Assembly (NCBI GenBank): GCA_000474255.1
Contig: BATO01000072.1
Coordinates: 1 to 32,090 of the forward strand
DNA from: Aquipseudomonas alcaligenes MRY13-0052
GTDB taxonomy: Bacteria > Pseudomonadota > Gammaproteobacteria > Pseudomonadales > Pseudomonadaceae
Reading direction: 5' to 3'
DNA: 32,090 nucleotides
Part shown: piece by piece, positions 17,669-29,676 of the stretch
Layout of the letters: each line of letters begins with the position of its first letter
Position numbering within the stretch: position 1 is the stretch's first letter
The notes under the pieces: model-generated
The model's database searches: none
What the model was told of the DNA's origin: nothing
Seen by the model: the letters and a program-made list of their open reading frames with translations, nothing else
Translations under genes and position numbers: made by a program

Positions 17669-17899
17669 TTACTGCTGGCCGCTGGGCTGGCCGCCCTGGG
17701 GGGCGGGCTCGGGAGCGGTGGTGGGGGCGGCCGGGGTCGGTGCCGGTGCCGGGGTCTGCGGTGCACCGCTGGGGGCCGGCTGGGTGGCGGCGGGCGGGGT
17801 TTCGCTCGGCTGCGCAGCCTTGTCGTCGGCCGGCTTGTCGCAGGCGGCGAGGCCCAGGCTGGTGGCGATCAGAAGCGCATAGGCATAGGGCTTGTGCAT
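17669..17899 (-). CDS. Small Pro/Ala-rich lipoprotein
   Basis: A 76-residue lipoprotein: signal peptide MHKPYAYALLIATSLGLAAC with lipobox cysteine C20 followed by D21-K22, which may signal inner-membrane retention. The mature part is low-complexity, rich in Pro, Ala, Gln and Thr (PAPAPTPAAP), so probably a disordered tether in the periplasm. The start is the ATG at 17899 rather than one ten codons upstream, because AGGAGA precedes it and it begins the signal peptide. It is transcribed in the same direction as the acidic lipoprotein, 133 bases apart, and diverges from the thioesterase pair. Function unknown. Confidence 0.8.
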   Translation of the reverse strand: MHKPYAYALLIATSLGLAACDKPADDKAAQPSETPPAATQPAPSGAPQTPAPAPTPAAPTTAPEPAPQGGQPSGQQ

Positions 17900-18035
17900 G
17901 GGAATTCTCCTAGGTCTTGGTGGTTGCACGACGACCTTTCGAGCCTCCCTGGCCCTCGAAGTTCAGCCGGATCGCCCCAGCGGCGGGCCGCGCGGTATCA
18001 TGCGCGCCTTCACGCCAACGCCATGGAACCACCGG

Positions 18036-18491
18036 ATGAGCGACAACCCCATTCTCGACAACGCCCAGCGCTTCCTCTCGGTGCTGCGCCACTGCCAGGT
18101 GCTCGGCCTGCGGGTACAGAGCGCCGACAGCAAGGGCCTGACCCTGTGCCTGCCCTACAGCGAGCAGATCATCGGCAACCCGGAAACCGGCGTCATCCAT
18201 GGCGGCGCCATCACCACCCTGATGGACACCACCTGCGGCATCTCCACAGTCTGTGTGCTGCCCGAGTTCGAGATCTGCCCGACCCTCGACCTGCGCATCG
18301 ACTACATGCACCCGGCCGAACCGAACAAGGACGTCTACGGCTTTGCCGAGTGCTACCGCGTCACGCCGAACGTCATCTTCACCCGTGGCTACGCCTACCA
18401 GGACGACCCCGAACAGCCCATCGCCCACGTGGTCGGCGCCTTCATGCGCATGGGCAAGCCCAGCCAGCTGAAGAAGGGAGGTGCGGCATGA
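18036..18491 (+). CDS. PaaI-family (hotdog) thioesterase, first of pair
   Basis: A 151-residue single hotdog domain of the PaaI/acyl-CoA thioesterase family. The signature NPETGVIHGGAITTLMDTTCG includes H55-G56-G57 and the likely catalytic acid D64 on the central helix. The C-terminal half has the usual DLRIDYMHPAE strand. The substrate is unknown; family members hydrolyse acyl- or aryl-CoA esters. The start was taken at MSDNP because recalled Pseudomonas homologues begin there, though its Shine-Dalgarno is weak and the frame is open upstream. Its stop overlaps the start of a second thioesterase (ATGA). Confidence 0.87.
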   Translation: MSDNPILDNAQRFLSVLRHCQVLGLRVQSADSKGLTLCLPYSEQIIGNPETGVIHGGAITTLMDTTCGISTVCVLPEFEICPTLDLRIDYMHPAEPNKDVYGFAECYRVTPNVIFTRGYAYQDDPEQPIAHVVGAFMRMGKPSQLKKGGAA

Positions 18492-18931
18492 AGCTCGACC
18501 TCGACGCCCTGGTGCGCGAAGCCCACGACAAGAACGACTACGACTCGCTGGTGTGCCTGATCCCCTACGCCAAGCTGCTGGGCATCGAATGCCTGCGCCT
18601 GGGAGAGGACATGGTGTTCCGCCTGCCGGCCAACAAGGACAACATCGGCAACCCGACCCTGCCGGCCATCCATGGCGGCGTCATCGCCGGCTTCATGGAG
18701 CATGCCGCGATGCTCCACCTGCTGATGTTCATGGGCATCCCACATTTGCCCAAAATCATCGACTTCTCGATAGATTACCTACGCGCCGGGCACTATCGTG
18801 ACACCTTCGCCACCTGCCAGGTCTGGCGACAGGGGCGCCGCGTCGCCAACGTCGCCATCACCGCCTGGCAGACCAACCAGACCGAGCCCATCGCCACCGC
18901 CCGTGCCCACTTCAAGGTCGACGAACCCTGA
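18488..18931 (+). CDS. PaaI-family (hotdog) thioesterase, second of pair
   Basis: A 147-residue hotdog-fold protein, a diverged relative of its upstream neighbour: IGNPTLPAIHGGVIAGFMEHAAM aligns with the first protein's signature. H62-G63-G64 is kept, while the catalytic position nine residues on is E71 instead of D64. FSIDYLRAGHYRDT is the second conserved strand. The start overlaps the upstream stop (ATGA) and GGGAGG lies just before, indicating coupled translation and possibly a hetero-oligomer. Substrate unknown. The unknown membrane protein follows after 47 bases. Confidence 0.87.
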   Translation: MKLDLDALVREAHDKNDYDSLVCLIPYAKLLGIECLRLGEDMVFRLPANKDNIGNPTLPAIHGGVIAGFMEHAAMLHLLMFMGIPHLPKIIDFSIDYLRAGHYRDTFATCQVWRQGRRVANVAITAWQTNQTEPIATARAHFKVDEP

Positions 18932-18978
18932 CCCGTGGCCGGGCACCATGCGCCCGGTCCTGCATCAAGGAATCCTGG

Positions 18979-20226
18979 ATGGATGCACTACTGATCCTCG
19001 GCGGGCTGTTGCTGATCCTCGCCGGTCTCGTCTGGCTGGTCATGCTCGCCTTCGGTACCAGCCTGCTGTGGGGAATCGGCAGCCTGTTGCCGCCAATCAC
19101 CCTCGGCTATATCGCCGCGCACTGGCGCACCGCGCGCAAGGCGGTGATGCTCGTTGCCCTCGGCTTCATCCCGCTGATCGTCGGGCTGACCCTGCTGGCC
19201 TACAGCGACCCCGAGCGCCTGCACGCCATCGTCAACCTCGAATGGCTCAAGGGCGAACGCCGGGAGCCCAGCGAGCTGGCCATCCACCTGCGTGGCGAAC
19301 TCAACGGCCAGCCGTTCCAGCCGCAACAGGCGGAACTCATCGACGGCGTGTTGAGCCTGCGTGAAGGCCAGGACTTCTTCGCACGGCGCGAGGTGAGCAT
19401 CCGCCTGGCGCAGCAACCCGAAGGCGTGCTGCGCCTGGACGTGCTGCCCGAAGACCCCGGCAGCAAGCCGGAAGTGGAAATCAGCTGGCTGCTGCCGGAG
19501 CAGGAACTGCCCGAAGCGCGGCGCCTGGCCAAGGGCTACACCCTGCACCTAGACCTCAAGCGCCAGGGCCCGAATGTGCTCGCCGGCGCCTTCCACCTGG
19601 TGCTGCCGCCGCAGTTCAAGACCACCCTCAGCGGCGAGGTCGAACTGTTCACCGATCGCCTGCGCTACCAGGACGGCCAGGTCGACCTGCGCCACGATTC
19701 CGTGGACACCCTGCAGCATGTCGCCCGTGACTACCTGCAGCGCCGTTTCGCCACCCGCAACGTCGAACTTGCGCGGCTCCCGGCGGTAAGCCTGCCGGCA
19801 CGGGAACTGGAGCTGGAAGTGGACGCGCGCATCGACGGCAACGCCCAGCACCTGCCGTTGCAATTCACCCGCAGCGACCTGCGTGGCTGGGCCATCAAGG
19901 GCGACCGCTTCCCGCCGCTGCCCAGCGTGCAGGCCAAGGCCGAAACCGCCGGCGCCGAGCCCGAGGTCGCACCCGCCGAACGCCCCTCGCGCCCAGCCGA
20001 TCGCCGCCTGCGCTTCTCCCTGGAGCGCCTGTTGAACAACCCCAACCACTACCAGAACCTCACCATGCGCGTGCAGACCCAGCGTGGCAGCCTGGCGGAA
20101 GGGCGCTTCAACGGCATCAACGCCGACGGCCAGATCATCATCCGCCGCAACATCTCCGGGCAGGGCGAGGCCAGCTTCGTGCTGCGCCCCGAAGAAATCG
20201 CCCGCATCGAACTGCTCGAGCCCTGA
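18979..20226 (+). CDS. Membrane protein of unknown function with large soluble domain
   Basis: A 415-residue protein. Three hydrophobic helices lie at the N-terminus (about 3-25, 27-48 and 55-75), followed by a roughly 340-residue soluble region with many alternating beta-strand patterns (IHLRGELNG, VEISWLLPE, LELEVDARIDG). An Ala/Pro/Glu-rich linker (about 320-342) leads to a compact tail at 361-415 with the pattern MRVQTQRGSLAEGRFNGI, DGQIIIRR and PEEIARIELLE, which looks like a small Sm/SH3-like beta barrel; that is inference. AAGGA precedes the ATG. I do not recognise the family. It follows the thioesterase pair and may share their transcript. Confidence 0.8.
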   Translation: MDALLILGGLLLILAGLVWLVMLAFGTSLLWGIGSLLPPITLGYIAAHWRTARKAVMLVALGFIPLIVGLTLLAYSDPERLHAIVNLEWLKGERREPSELAIHLRGELNGQPFQPQQAELIDGVLSLREGQDFFARREVSIRLAQQPEGVLRLDVLPEDPGSKPEVEISWLLPEQELPEARRLAKGYTLHLDLKRQGPNVLAGAFHLVLPPQFKTTLSGEVELFTDRLRYQDGQVDLRHDSVDTLQHVARDYLQRRFATRNVELARLPAVSLPARELELEVDARIDGNAQHLPLQFTRSDLRGWAIKGDRFPPLPSVQAKAETAGAEPEVAPAERPSRPADRRLRFSLERLLNNPNHYQNLTMRVQTQRGSLAEGRFNGINADGQIIIRRNISGQGEASFVLRPEEIARIELLEP

Positions 20227-20281
20227 GCCATCCCGCCACGACCGCCTGCCCAGGCGGTCGTCGGCCGTCTCCGTGCAAGCC

Positions 20282-20309
20282 CTTGAAATTGAACAGCTAG
20301 CCCCCATCT
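20282..20309 (+). promoter_or_regulatory. htpG: Sigma32 (RpoH) heat-shock promoter of htpG
   Basis: CTTGAAA (20282-20288), 13 bases, then CCCCATCT (20302-20309) match the sigma32 consensus CTTGAAA / CCCCAT-T at essentially every position. The predicted leader is about 45 bases. Confidence 0.93.
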
Positions 20310-20360
20310 GGGTGACATCCGCCGCAGTCGCGGCCTAATCATCCGTGGAGTTAGATGACC

Positions 20361-22259
20361 ATGAGTGTGGAGACTCAAAAAGAAACCCTGGGCTTCCAGA
20401 CCGAAGTGAAGCAACTGCTTCACCTGATGATCCATTCCCTGTACTCGAACAAGGAAATCTTCCTGCGCGAGCTGATCTCCAACGCCTCCGACGCCGCCGA
20501 CAAGCTGCGTTTCGAAGCGCTGGCCAAGCCCGAGCTACTCGAAGGCGGCGCCGAGCTGAAGATCCGCGTGAGCTTCGACAAGGACGCCAAGACCGTCACC
20601 CTCGAAGACAACGGCATCGGCATGAGCCGCGATGAAGTCATCGCCCACCTCGGCACCATCGCCAAGTCCGGTACCGCCGATTTCCTCAAGAACCTCTCCG
20701 GCGACCAGAAGAAGGACTCGCACCTCATCGGTCAGTTCGGCGTGGGCTTCTACTCCGCGTTCATCGTCGCCGACAAGGTCGATGTCTACAGCCGCCGTGC
20801 CGGTCTCGCCGCCAGTGAAGGCGTGCACTGGTCGTCGAAAGGCGAGGGCGAGTTCGACATCGCCAGCGTCGAGAAGGCCGAGCGCGGCACCCGCATCGTC
20901 CTGCACCTGAAGAGCGGCGAAGAAGAGTTCGCCGATGGCTGGCGCCTGCGCAACGTCATCAAGAAATACTCCGACCACATCGCCCTGCCCATCGAGCTGC
21001 CGAAGGAACACCACGGCGAAGACGCTCCGGCCGAGGTCGAGTGGGAAACCGTCAACCGCGCCAGTGCCCTGTGGACCCGTCCGCGCACCGAGGTGAAGGA
21101 CGAGGAATACCAGGAGTTCTACAAGCACGTCGCCCACGACTTCGAAAACCCGCTGTCCTGGAGCCACAACAAGGTCGAAGGCAAGCTGGAATACACCTCG
21201 CTGCTGTACGTCCCGGCCCGTGCGCCGTTCGACCTGTACCAGCGTGAAGCGCCGCGCGGCCTCAAGCTCTACGTGCAGCGCGTGTTCATCATGGACCAGG
21301 CCGAGCAGTTCCTGCCGCTGTACCTGCGCTTCATCAAGGGTGTGGTGGACTCCAACGACCTGTCGCTGAACGTCTCCCGCGAAATCCTCCAGACCGGCCC
21401 GGTGGTCGACTCCATGAAGTCCGCGCTGACCAAGCGCGTGCTGGACATGCTGGAGAAGCTGGCCAAGAACGAACCCGAGCAATACAAGGGCTTCTGGAAG
21501 AACTTCGGCCAGGTCCTCAAGGAAGGCCCGGCGGAAGACTTCGCCAACAAGGAGAAGATCGCCGGCCTGCTGCGCTTCGCCTCCACCAGCGACGAAAGCG
21601 GCGAGCAGAGCGTCTCCCTGGCCGACTACATCGGCCGCATGAAGGAAGGCCAGGACAAGGTCTACTTCCTCACCGGCGAATCCTACGCCCAGGTGAAGAA
21701 CAGCCCGCACCTGGAAGTCTTCCGCAAGAAAGGCATCGAAGTGCTGCTGCTCACCGACCGCATCGACGAGTGGCTGATGAGCTACCTCACCGAGTTCGAC
21801 GGCAAGCACTTCGCCGACGTGGCACGCGGTGACCTCGACCTCGGCAAGCTGGACTCGGAAGAGGACAAGAAGGCCCAGGAAGAAGTCGCCAAGGCCAAGG
21901 AAGGGCTGGTCGAGCGCCTCAAGACCGCCCTCGGCGAGGAAGTCTCGGAAGTGCGCGTCTCGCACCGCCTGACCGACTCCCCGGCGATCCTCGCCATCGG
22001 CGAACAGGACCTCGGCCTGCAGATGCGCCAGATCCTCGAGGCCAGCGGCCAGAAGGTCCCGGATTCCAAGCCGATCTTCGAGTTCAACCCGGCCCACCCG
22101 CTGATCGAGAAACTCGATGGCGAGCAGGACGAAGACCGCTTCGGCGAGCTCTCGCACATCCTCTTCGACCAGGCTGCCCTGGCCGCTGGCGACAGCCTCA
22201 AGGACCCGGCCGCCTATGTGCGCCGCCTCAACAAGCTGCTGGTGGAACTCTCCGCCTGA
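20361..22259 (+). CDS. htpG: Chaperone HtpG (Hsp90)
   Basis: ATP-dependent cytoplasmic chaperone of the Hsp90 family that remodels late-folding client proteins. At 632 residues it has the usual bacterial length. The N-terminal GHKL ATPase shows E37 and N41 in [14 protein letters not shown]83 in DNGIGM and the lid motif GQFGVGFYS (125-132). The middle domain has the catalytic-loop arginine in NVSREIL, and a C-terminal dimerisation domain follows. The ATG at 20361 is preferred over one at 20355, because GGAG lies 10 bases before the former but only 4 before the latter. It has its own sigma32 promoter and terminator, so it appears monocistronic. Confidence 0.98.
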   Translation: MSVETQKETLGFQTEVKQLLHLMIHSLYSNKEIFLRELISNASDAADKLRFEALAKPELLEGGAELKIRVSFDKDAKTVTLEDNGIGMSRDEVIAHLGTIAKSGTADFLKNLSGDQKKDSHLIGQFGVGFYSAFIVADKVDVYSRRAGLAASEGVHWSSKGEGEFDIASVEKAERGTRIVLHLKSGEEEFADGWRLRNVIKKYSDHIALPIELPKEHHGEDAPAEVEWETVNRASALWTRPRTEVKDEEYQEFYKHVAHDFENPLSWSHNKVEGKLEYTSLLYVPARAPFDLYQREAPRGLKLYVQRVFIMDQAEQFLPLYLRFIKGVVDSNDLSLNVSREILQTGPVVDSMKSALTKRVLDMLEKLAKNEPEQYKGFWKNFGQVLKEGPAEDFANKEKIAGLLRFASTSDESGEQSVSLADYIGRMKEGQDKVYFLTGESYAQVKNSPHLEVFRKKGIEVLLLTDRIDEWLMSYLTEFDGKHFADVARGDLDLGKLDSEEDKKAQEEVAKAKEGLVERLKTALGEEVSEVRVSHRLTDSPAILAIGEQDLGLQMRQILEASGQKVPDSKPIFEFNPAHPLIEKLDGEQDEDRFGELSHILFDQAALAAGDSLKDPAAYVRRLNKLLVELSA

Positions 22260-22278
22260 AGCCTGTAACGCACCCCGG

Positions 22279-22304
22279 AAAAGGCCCGCGCAAGCGGGCC
22301 TTTT
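22279..22304 (+). terminator. Intrinsic terminator of htpG
   Basis: A perfect 11-bp stem AAAAGGCCCGC / GCGGGCCTTTT with a GCAA tetraloop and a T tail. Confidence 0.93.
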
Positions 22305-22534
22305 CATTCCGCCCACCATCACCTGGTCACTCGGTTGGTGGAGGTCTATTGGAGCGTGGCTTTGCTTTTTGGCTCTCCGGACGGAGATGCAATCAGAGCT
22401 CGGAGCCTGCAGCCGCCGCTCACTCTGGACGTAGGGTGTGCTGCGCGCACCTGGATCTCGCCAGAAGCACCGTGCGGCGGTGCGCGGCACACCCTACGGC
22501 ACGTGCTCATCCTGTCGAGTCCTCATCCGCTCAA
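22305..22534. other. Gene-free stretch between htpG and the lipoprotein operon
   Basis: Together with its flanking terminators this is a gap of over 300 bases. It holds the long palindrome at 22430-22498 and otherwise no recognisable gene or promoter; small open frames here lack ribosome sites and family features. Confidence 0.6.
22430..22498. repeat. Long imperfect palindrome, CGTAGGGTG...CACCCTACG type
   Basis: The left arm CGTAGGGTGTGCTGCGCGCAC (22430-22450, quoted here as CGTAGGGTGTGC plus its extension) pairs with the right arm ending GGCACACCCTACG (22480-22498), with only small mismatches and a 2-base bulge, around a roughly 29-base centre. It lies between a terminator and a convergent gene. 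Related half-elements occur near 29633 and, more distantly, 1045. Such GTAGGGTG palindromes are common between genes in gammaproteobacteria; origin unclear. Confidence 0.75.
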
Positions 22535-22568
22535 ATGAAGAAGGCCCGCAAGTGCGGGCCTTCTTCAT
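22535..22568. terminator. Bidirectional terminator of the lipoprotein operon
   Basis: A perfect 15-bp stem ATGAAGAAGGCCCGC / GCGGGCCTTCTTCAT with a 4-base loop, 15 bases past the leftward lipoprotein stop. The CTTCTTCAT tail on both strands suggests it works in either direction. Confidence 0.88.
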
Positions 22569-22582
22569 GGCATGGCGGGCGT

Positions 22583-23170
22583 TCAGAACACGCCGTTCTT
22601 GCTGGCGTCGAGGATGGTCGCCTTGTTGTTGTCGTAGTGGATCTGGTTGATCTTGCTGAAGGGGTTGGCGATCACGGCGCCAGGCAGCAGCAGGATCTGG
22701 AACCAGGTGCGCACGCTGTCCTGCTTGGTCACTTCGGCCAGCACCTTGCCGTCGCGGTTGCGGTAGGTGGTCTGGGTGATCACCCGGTCTTCGGCTGTGG
22801 TGGGCAACACCCCGAAGGTCAGACCGCTGATGAAGGCCAGCGGCAAGCTGCCGTGGCCATCGTTGGTCACCTTCACCTCGGCAGTGATGTCGGCGTCGCC
22901 GAAGCCTTCGTTGACCGAGGAGAACAGGTTGGATTCCTTGTACGCCTTGCCGGCGATGTCGGACCAGGCTTTCACGGCGGCCGGTGCTACGGCGCTGTCT
23001 TCGTCGTTCATCTTGACCTTGCCTTCCACCACGTAGCGCAGCGAGGGCTTCTGCTCCTTGGCTTGCGGCCAGGTGCCGAGGTCAGCGGTTTCGCCCGAGC
23101 GGAAGCCGGCGCAGCCGGTGAGCAGGGCCAGGCCCAGGAAGAGGGTGGCGATACGCAGGAACTGGGTCAT
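22583..23170 (-). CDS. Putative outer-membrane lipoprotein, second gene of pair
   Basis: A 195-residue protein with a lipoprotein signal peptide and lipobox LLTGC (C20) followed by A-G, which fits outer-membrane sorting. The mature part begins with a basic/polar stretch and then alternating strand-like segments (YVVEGKVKM, ADITAEVKVTNDG, RVITQTTYRNRDG), with one hydrophobic segment near 158-170 (WFQILLLPGAVIANPF). I recognise no characterised family. Its start overlaps the stop of the upstream lipoprotein gene by four bases, so the pair is one translational unit read leftward and ending at the terminator at 22535-22568. Confidence 0.8.
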   Translation of the reverse strand: MTQFLRIATLFLGLALLTGCAGFRSGETADLGTWPQAKEQKPSLRYVVEGKVKMNDEDSAVAPAAVKAWSDIAGKAYKESNLFSSVNEGFGDADITAEVKVTNDGHGSLPLAFISGLTFGVLPTTAEDRVITQTTYRNRDGKVLAEVTKQDSVRTWFQILLLPGAVIANPFSKINQIHYDNNKATILDASKNGVF

Positions 23171-23769
23171 TGGGTTTGTTTTCCAAGATCGGATTGGTAT
23201 TGGTCGAGCAGGTCGGCAACGGCGCTCTGGCGCTCGGGGCTGCCGTTCACCGGACCCATGGAATAAAGCGAGATGCTGCGCTCGCCGTACTGGCGGGTCT
23301 GGTAGCTGTGCAGCAGCTTGCCCTGGGCATCGCTCACCTGGAGGCGGCCACTGACGTTGGATTCGTCGATGTGGGAGGTGCCGCCGAACCAGATGTAGCC
23401 GGTGAGGGTGACGAGGGCGAAGGGGAAGTAACCGCCATAGGGGCGACGGTGGACGTTGTAGGTGTCGAAGCTGAACGACAGCACCTGGTCATCGGCCGCG
23501 AGGGTCTGACCGGGCATGCGCACGTTGCTGAAGCGGTTGCTGGCCTTCAGGTAGTTGCCCAGGCTCAGGGTCATGCCGCTGGACTGGGTCTGCCCGGCAT
23601 TCCATTTGACGAAGGTCTTGTCGGTCACTTCGACCGGAGCCAGGGCGACGCTCTGCTGGGCAGGGCTGGCGGCTTTGTCGGGGGCGGGGAAGTCGGTGCC
23701 CTGGGGCACGGTCACGCAGCCACCCAGCAGGGACAGGGAAAGAAGGACAGCGGCGAAAGGCCCCTTCAT
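23167..23769 (-). CDS. Putative outer-membrane lipoprotein, first gene of pair
   Basis: A 200-residue lipoprotein: signal peptide MKGPFAAVLLSLSLLGGC with C18 followed by V-T, fitting outer-membrane sorting. A Pro/Ala-rich tether (about 20-42) precedes a beta-rich domain (VEVTDKTFVKWNAGQ, DQVLSFSFDTYNVHRR, SGRLQVSDAQGKLLHSY). A hydrophobic patch FPFALVTLTGYIWF lies in the middle (about 115-128), at a place comparable to the GLTFGV/hydrophobic patch of its partner. The start was chosen because AAGGAG precedes this ATG and it begins the signal peptide. Family not recognised. It heads a two-gene operon divergent from the dienelactone hydrolase gene across a 264-base spacer in which no convincing promoter was read. 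Confidence 0.8.
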   Translation of the reverse strand: MKGPFAAVLLSLSLLGGCVTVPQGTDFPAPDKAASPAQQSVALAPVEVTDKTFVKWNAGQTQSSGMTLSLGNYLKASNRFSNVRMPGQTLAADDQVLSFSFDTYNVHRRPYGGYFPFALVTLTGYIWFGGTSHIDESNVSGRLQVSDAQGKLLHSYQTRQYGERSISLYSMGPVNGSPERQSAVADLLDQYQSDLGKQTQ

Positions 23770-24033
23770 ATCACGCTCCTTGTGAGAAGAATTCGGTTGG
23801 AAATCATCGGTGCCGGAAAACCGGCGGCGGGATGATGCCGTTCTGATGGCGCAATCGCAAGTCGCCGTTCCGTTCTTGCCCCCGAAACGCGATCGGTCCC
23901 GCAGTTCCCGGGCCGAGCAATCGTCAGCCAATCCGTGCGTTCGCCGCCAAGCACGGCTAAGCTCCTGCGCTTGGGCCAGAAGCCCCAGGCCAGAGCGGAC
24001 GGCCGATCCCATCCACGGTAAACGAGGTGATCC

Positions 24034-24759
24034 ATGAGTCAGATCCGCGCCCACGCCATCAGTTATGAAGTCGACGGCCAGGTCTTCGAGGGGCAACTGG
24101 TCTATGACCCCAATGTCGAAGACCCGCGGCCGGCCCTGCTGATGGTGCCCAACTGGTTCGGCATCACCGACAGCGCCATCGACACCGCGCGCCAGGTGGC
24201 CGAGGAGAGGAGGGTGGTGCTGGTGGTCGACCTCTACGGTGCCGGGGTGCGGCCTGCCGATGCCAACGAAGCGGGGGCCGCGATGGCGCCGCTCAAGGCA
24301 GACCGCCAACTGCTGCGCCGGCGCATGGTCGCCGCGCTGCAGGCCCTGCGCGAACAGCACGCGGTGAATATCGACCCGGCCCGCCAGGCCGCCTTCGGCT
24401 TCTGCTTCGGTGGCACCTGTGCCCTGGAGCTGGCCCGCGCCGGCGCGGACCTGAAGGCCTTCGTCTCCTTCCACGGCGCGCTGGATACGCCCGACCCCGC
24501 CGACGCCAAGCGCATCAAGGGCGCGGTGCTGGTGCTCGACGGCGCCTCCGACCCGCTGGTGCCCCGTGAGCAGCTGCCGGCCTTCGCCGCCGAGATGAGT
24601 GCCGCCGGGGTGGACTGGCAACTGCTCAGCTACGGTGGCGCCGTGCACTCCTTCACCGACCCCGACGCCAAGCGCCCCGGCGTCGCCGAATACAACCCGC
24701 GGGTCGCCCGGCGGGCCTTCGCGGCCATGGATGCATTGCTGGACGAAGTCTTCACCTGA
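24034..24759 (+). CDS. Dienelactone hydrolase family protein
   Basis: A 241-residue alpha/beta hydrolase of the dienelactone hydrolase family. The catalytic triad is readable: C124 in GFCFGG (cysteine in place of serine, typical of this family), D173 in GASDPLV and H205 in GAVHSF. The MVPNWFG strand supplies the oxyanion region. True dienelactone hydrolase acts in chlorocatechol degradation, but no such pathway genes are near, so the substrate here is unknown. GAGGTGAT just before the ATG supports the start. It diverges from the lipoprotein operon; a GC-rich inverted repeat CGGCCCG / CGGGCCG at 24834-24858 lies beyond its end. Confidence 0.9.
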   Translation: MSQIRAHAISYEVDGQVFEGQLVYDPNVEDPRPALLMVPNWFGITDSAIDTARQVAEERRVVLVVDLYGAGVRPADANEAGAAMAPLKADRQLLRRRMVAALQALREQHAVNIDPARQAAFGFCFGGTCALELARAGADLKAFVSFHGALDTPDPADAKRIKGAVLVLDGASDPLVPREQLPAFAAEMSAAGVDWQLLSYGGAVHSFTDPDAKRPGVAEYNPRVARRAFAAMDALLDEVFT

Positions 24760-24909
24760 CCGGCCGGACAGGTGGTTTTGCATTCGCACGCGGATGATGG
24801 CATTTTGCCGGTCATGCGCGCATATCCACTGGCCGGCCCGACATTGACTGACGGGCCGCGACCGTGTTGATTCTCCAGATGCCCGCCCCGCCCGCGAGAC
24901 CCGGATTCG

Positions 24910-28604
<3,695 letters not shown>

Positions 28605-28608
<4 letters not shown>

Positions 28609-29612
28609 CCGCTACCCCCCAGGACAACCGCCTCTGCCTGCTGCTGGTGGACGACGAGCCCACCAACCTCCAGGTGCTGCGCCACATCCTCCAGGACGAC
28701 TACCGCCTGCTGTTCGCCAAGGACGGGGCCAAGGCCCTGGAACTGGCCCAGCGCGAGGCGCCGGACCTGGTGCTGCTGGACGTGATGATGCCGGGAATGA
28801 CCGGCCACGAAGTCTGTGCGCGCCTCAAGGCCGACGAAGCCACCACCTCCATCCCGGTGATCTTCGTCACCGCCCTGGCCGATGTCGAAGACGAAGCACG
28901 CGGCTTCGAAGTGGGCGCGGTGGACTACATCACCAAGCCGGTGAGCCCGCCCATCGTCCGTGCGCGGGTGCGCACCCACCTGTCCCTGGTGCGCCTCGAC
29001 GAGCTCAAGCAGACGCGCCTGCAGATCGTCCAGCGCCTCGGCCTGGCCGCCGAATACAAGGACAACGAGACCGGCCTGCACGTCATCCGCATGAGCCACT
29101 ACGCCCGCATCCTCGCCCGCGCCCTGGGTTGGAGCGAAGCCGCCTGCGAAGACCTGCTCAACGCCGCGCCCATGCACGACGTCGGCAAGATCGGCATCCC
29201 CGACGCGGTGCTGCGCAAGCCCGGCAAGCTGGACGATGACGAATGGGTGGTGATGCGCGAGCACGTGCGCATCGGCGCCGAGATCATCGGTGAGCACCCA
29301 AGCGGCCTGCTGCGCATGGCCCGCAGCATCGCCCTGACCCACCACGAGAAATGGGACGGCAGCGGCTACCCCAATGGCCTGCGGGGCGAGGAGATCGCCA
29401 TCGAAGGTCGCATCGTCGCCATCGCCGACGTCTTCGATGCCCTTACCAGCGAGCGCCCCTACAAGCGGGCCTGGTCGGTGGAGGACGCCATCGCGCTCCT
29501 GCGCGAGCAGAGCGGCAGGCACTTCGACCCGAGCCTGGTGGAACTGTTCATCAGCCAGATGCCGGCCGTCCTGGAAGTGAAGGAGCGCTGGGCGGAAGGG
29601 CGGGTGGTATAG
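28605..29612 (+). CDS. Response regulator with HD-GYP domain (predicted c-di-GMP phosphodiesterase)
   Basis: 335 residues. The receiver domain (about 10-125) has acidic D16/D17, phospho-acceptor D59 in LLDVMMPG and K111. The HD-GYP domain (about 145-325) keeps the metal-site and signature residues: H159, H191-D192 in [11 protein letters not shown]220, H246-H247-E248, the GSGYPNGL loop (252-259) and D275. All the residues usually needed for c-di-GMP hydrolysis seem present, so it is predicted active rather than degenerate. It starts within the stop of the hybrid kinase (ATGA), making it that kinase's likely phosphorelay output. RpfG-type proteins share this architecture. No terminator is evident; a GTAGGGTGGG element follows. 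Confidence 0.94.
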
Positions 29613-29632
29613 CCGCCGCCGGCACGCAGTCG

Positions 29633-29672
29633 CGTAGGGTGGGCCGGGCGGCGCTCCGCTTCGACCCACCGC
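29633..29672. repeat. GTAGGGTGGG intergenic element (partial inverted repeat)
   Basis: CGTAGGGTGGGCC at 29633-29645 is partly complementary to GACCCACC at 29663-29670. It resembles one arm of the palindrome at 22430-22498 and lies between the convergent HD-GYP and panB genes. Confidence 0.5.
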
Positions 29673-29676
29673 CGCT

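Noticed and set aside
17624-18931. A long plus-strand frame running through the Pro-rich lipoprotein and first thioesterase into the second thioesterase
   Set aside because: Only its last part (from 18488) is a gene; the rest is out of frame with, or antisense to, better-supported genes.
24834-24858. CGGCCCG / CGGGCCG hairpin as a terminator of the hydrolase gene
   Set aside because: It has no T tract and lies about 75 bases past the stop; a seven-base GC stem is common by chance in this DNA.
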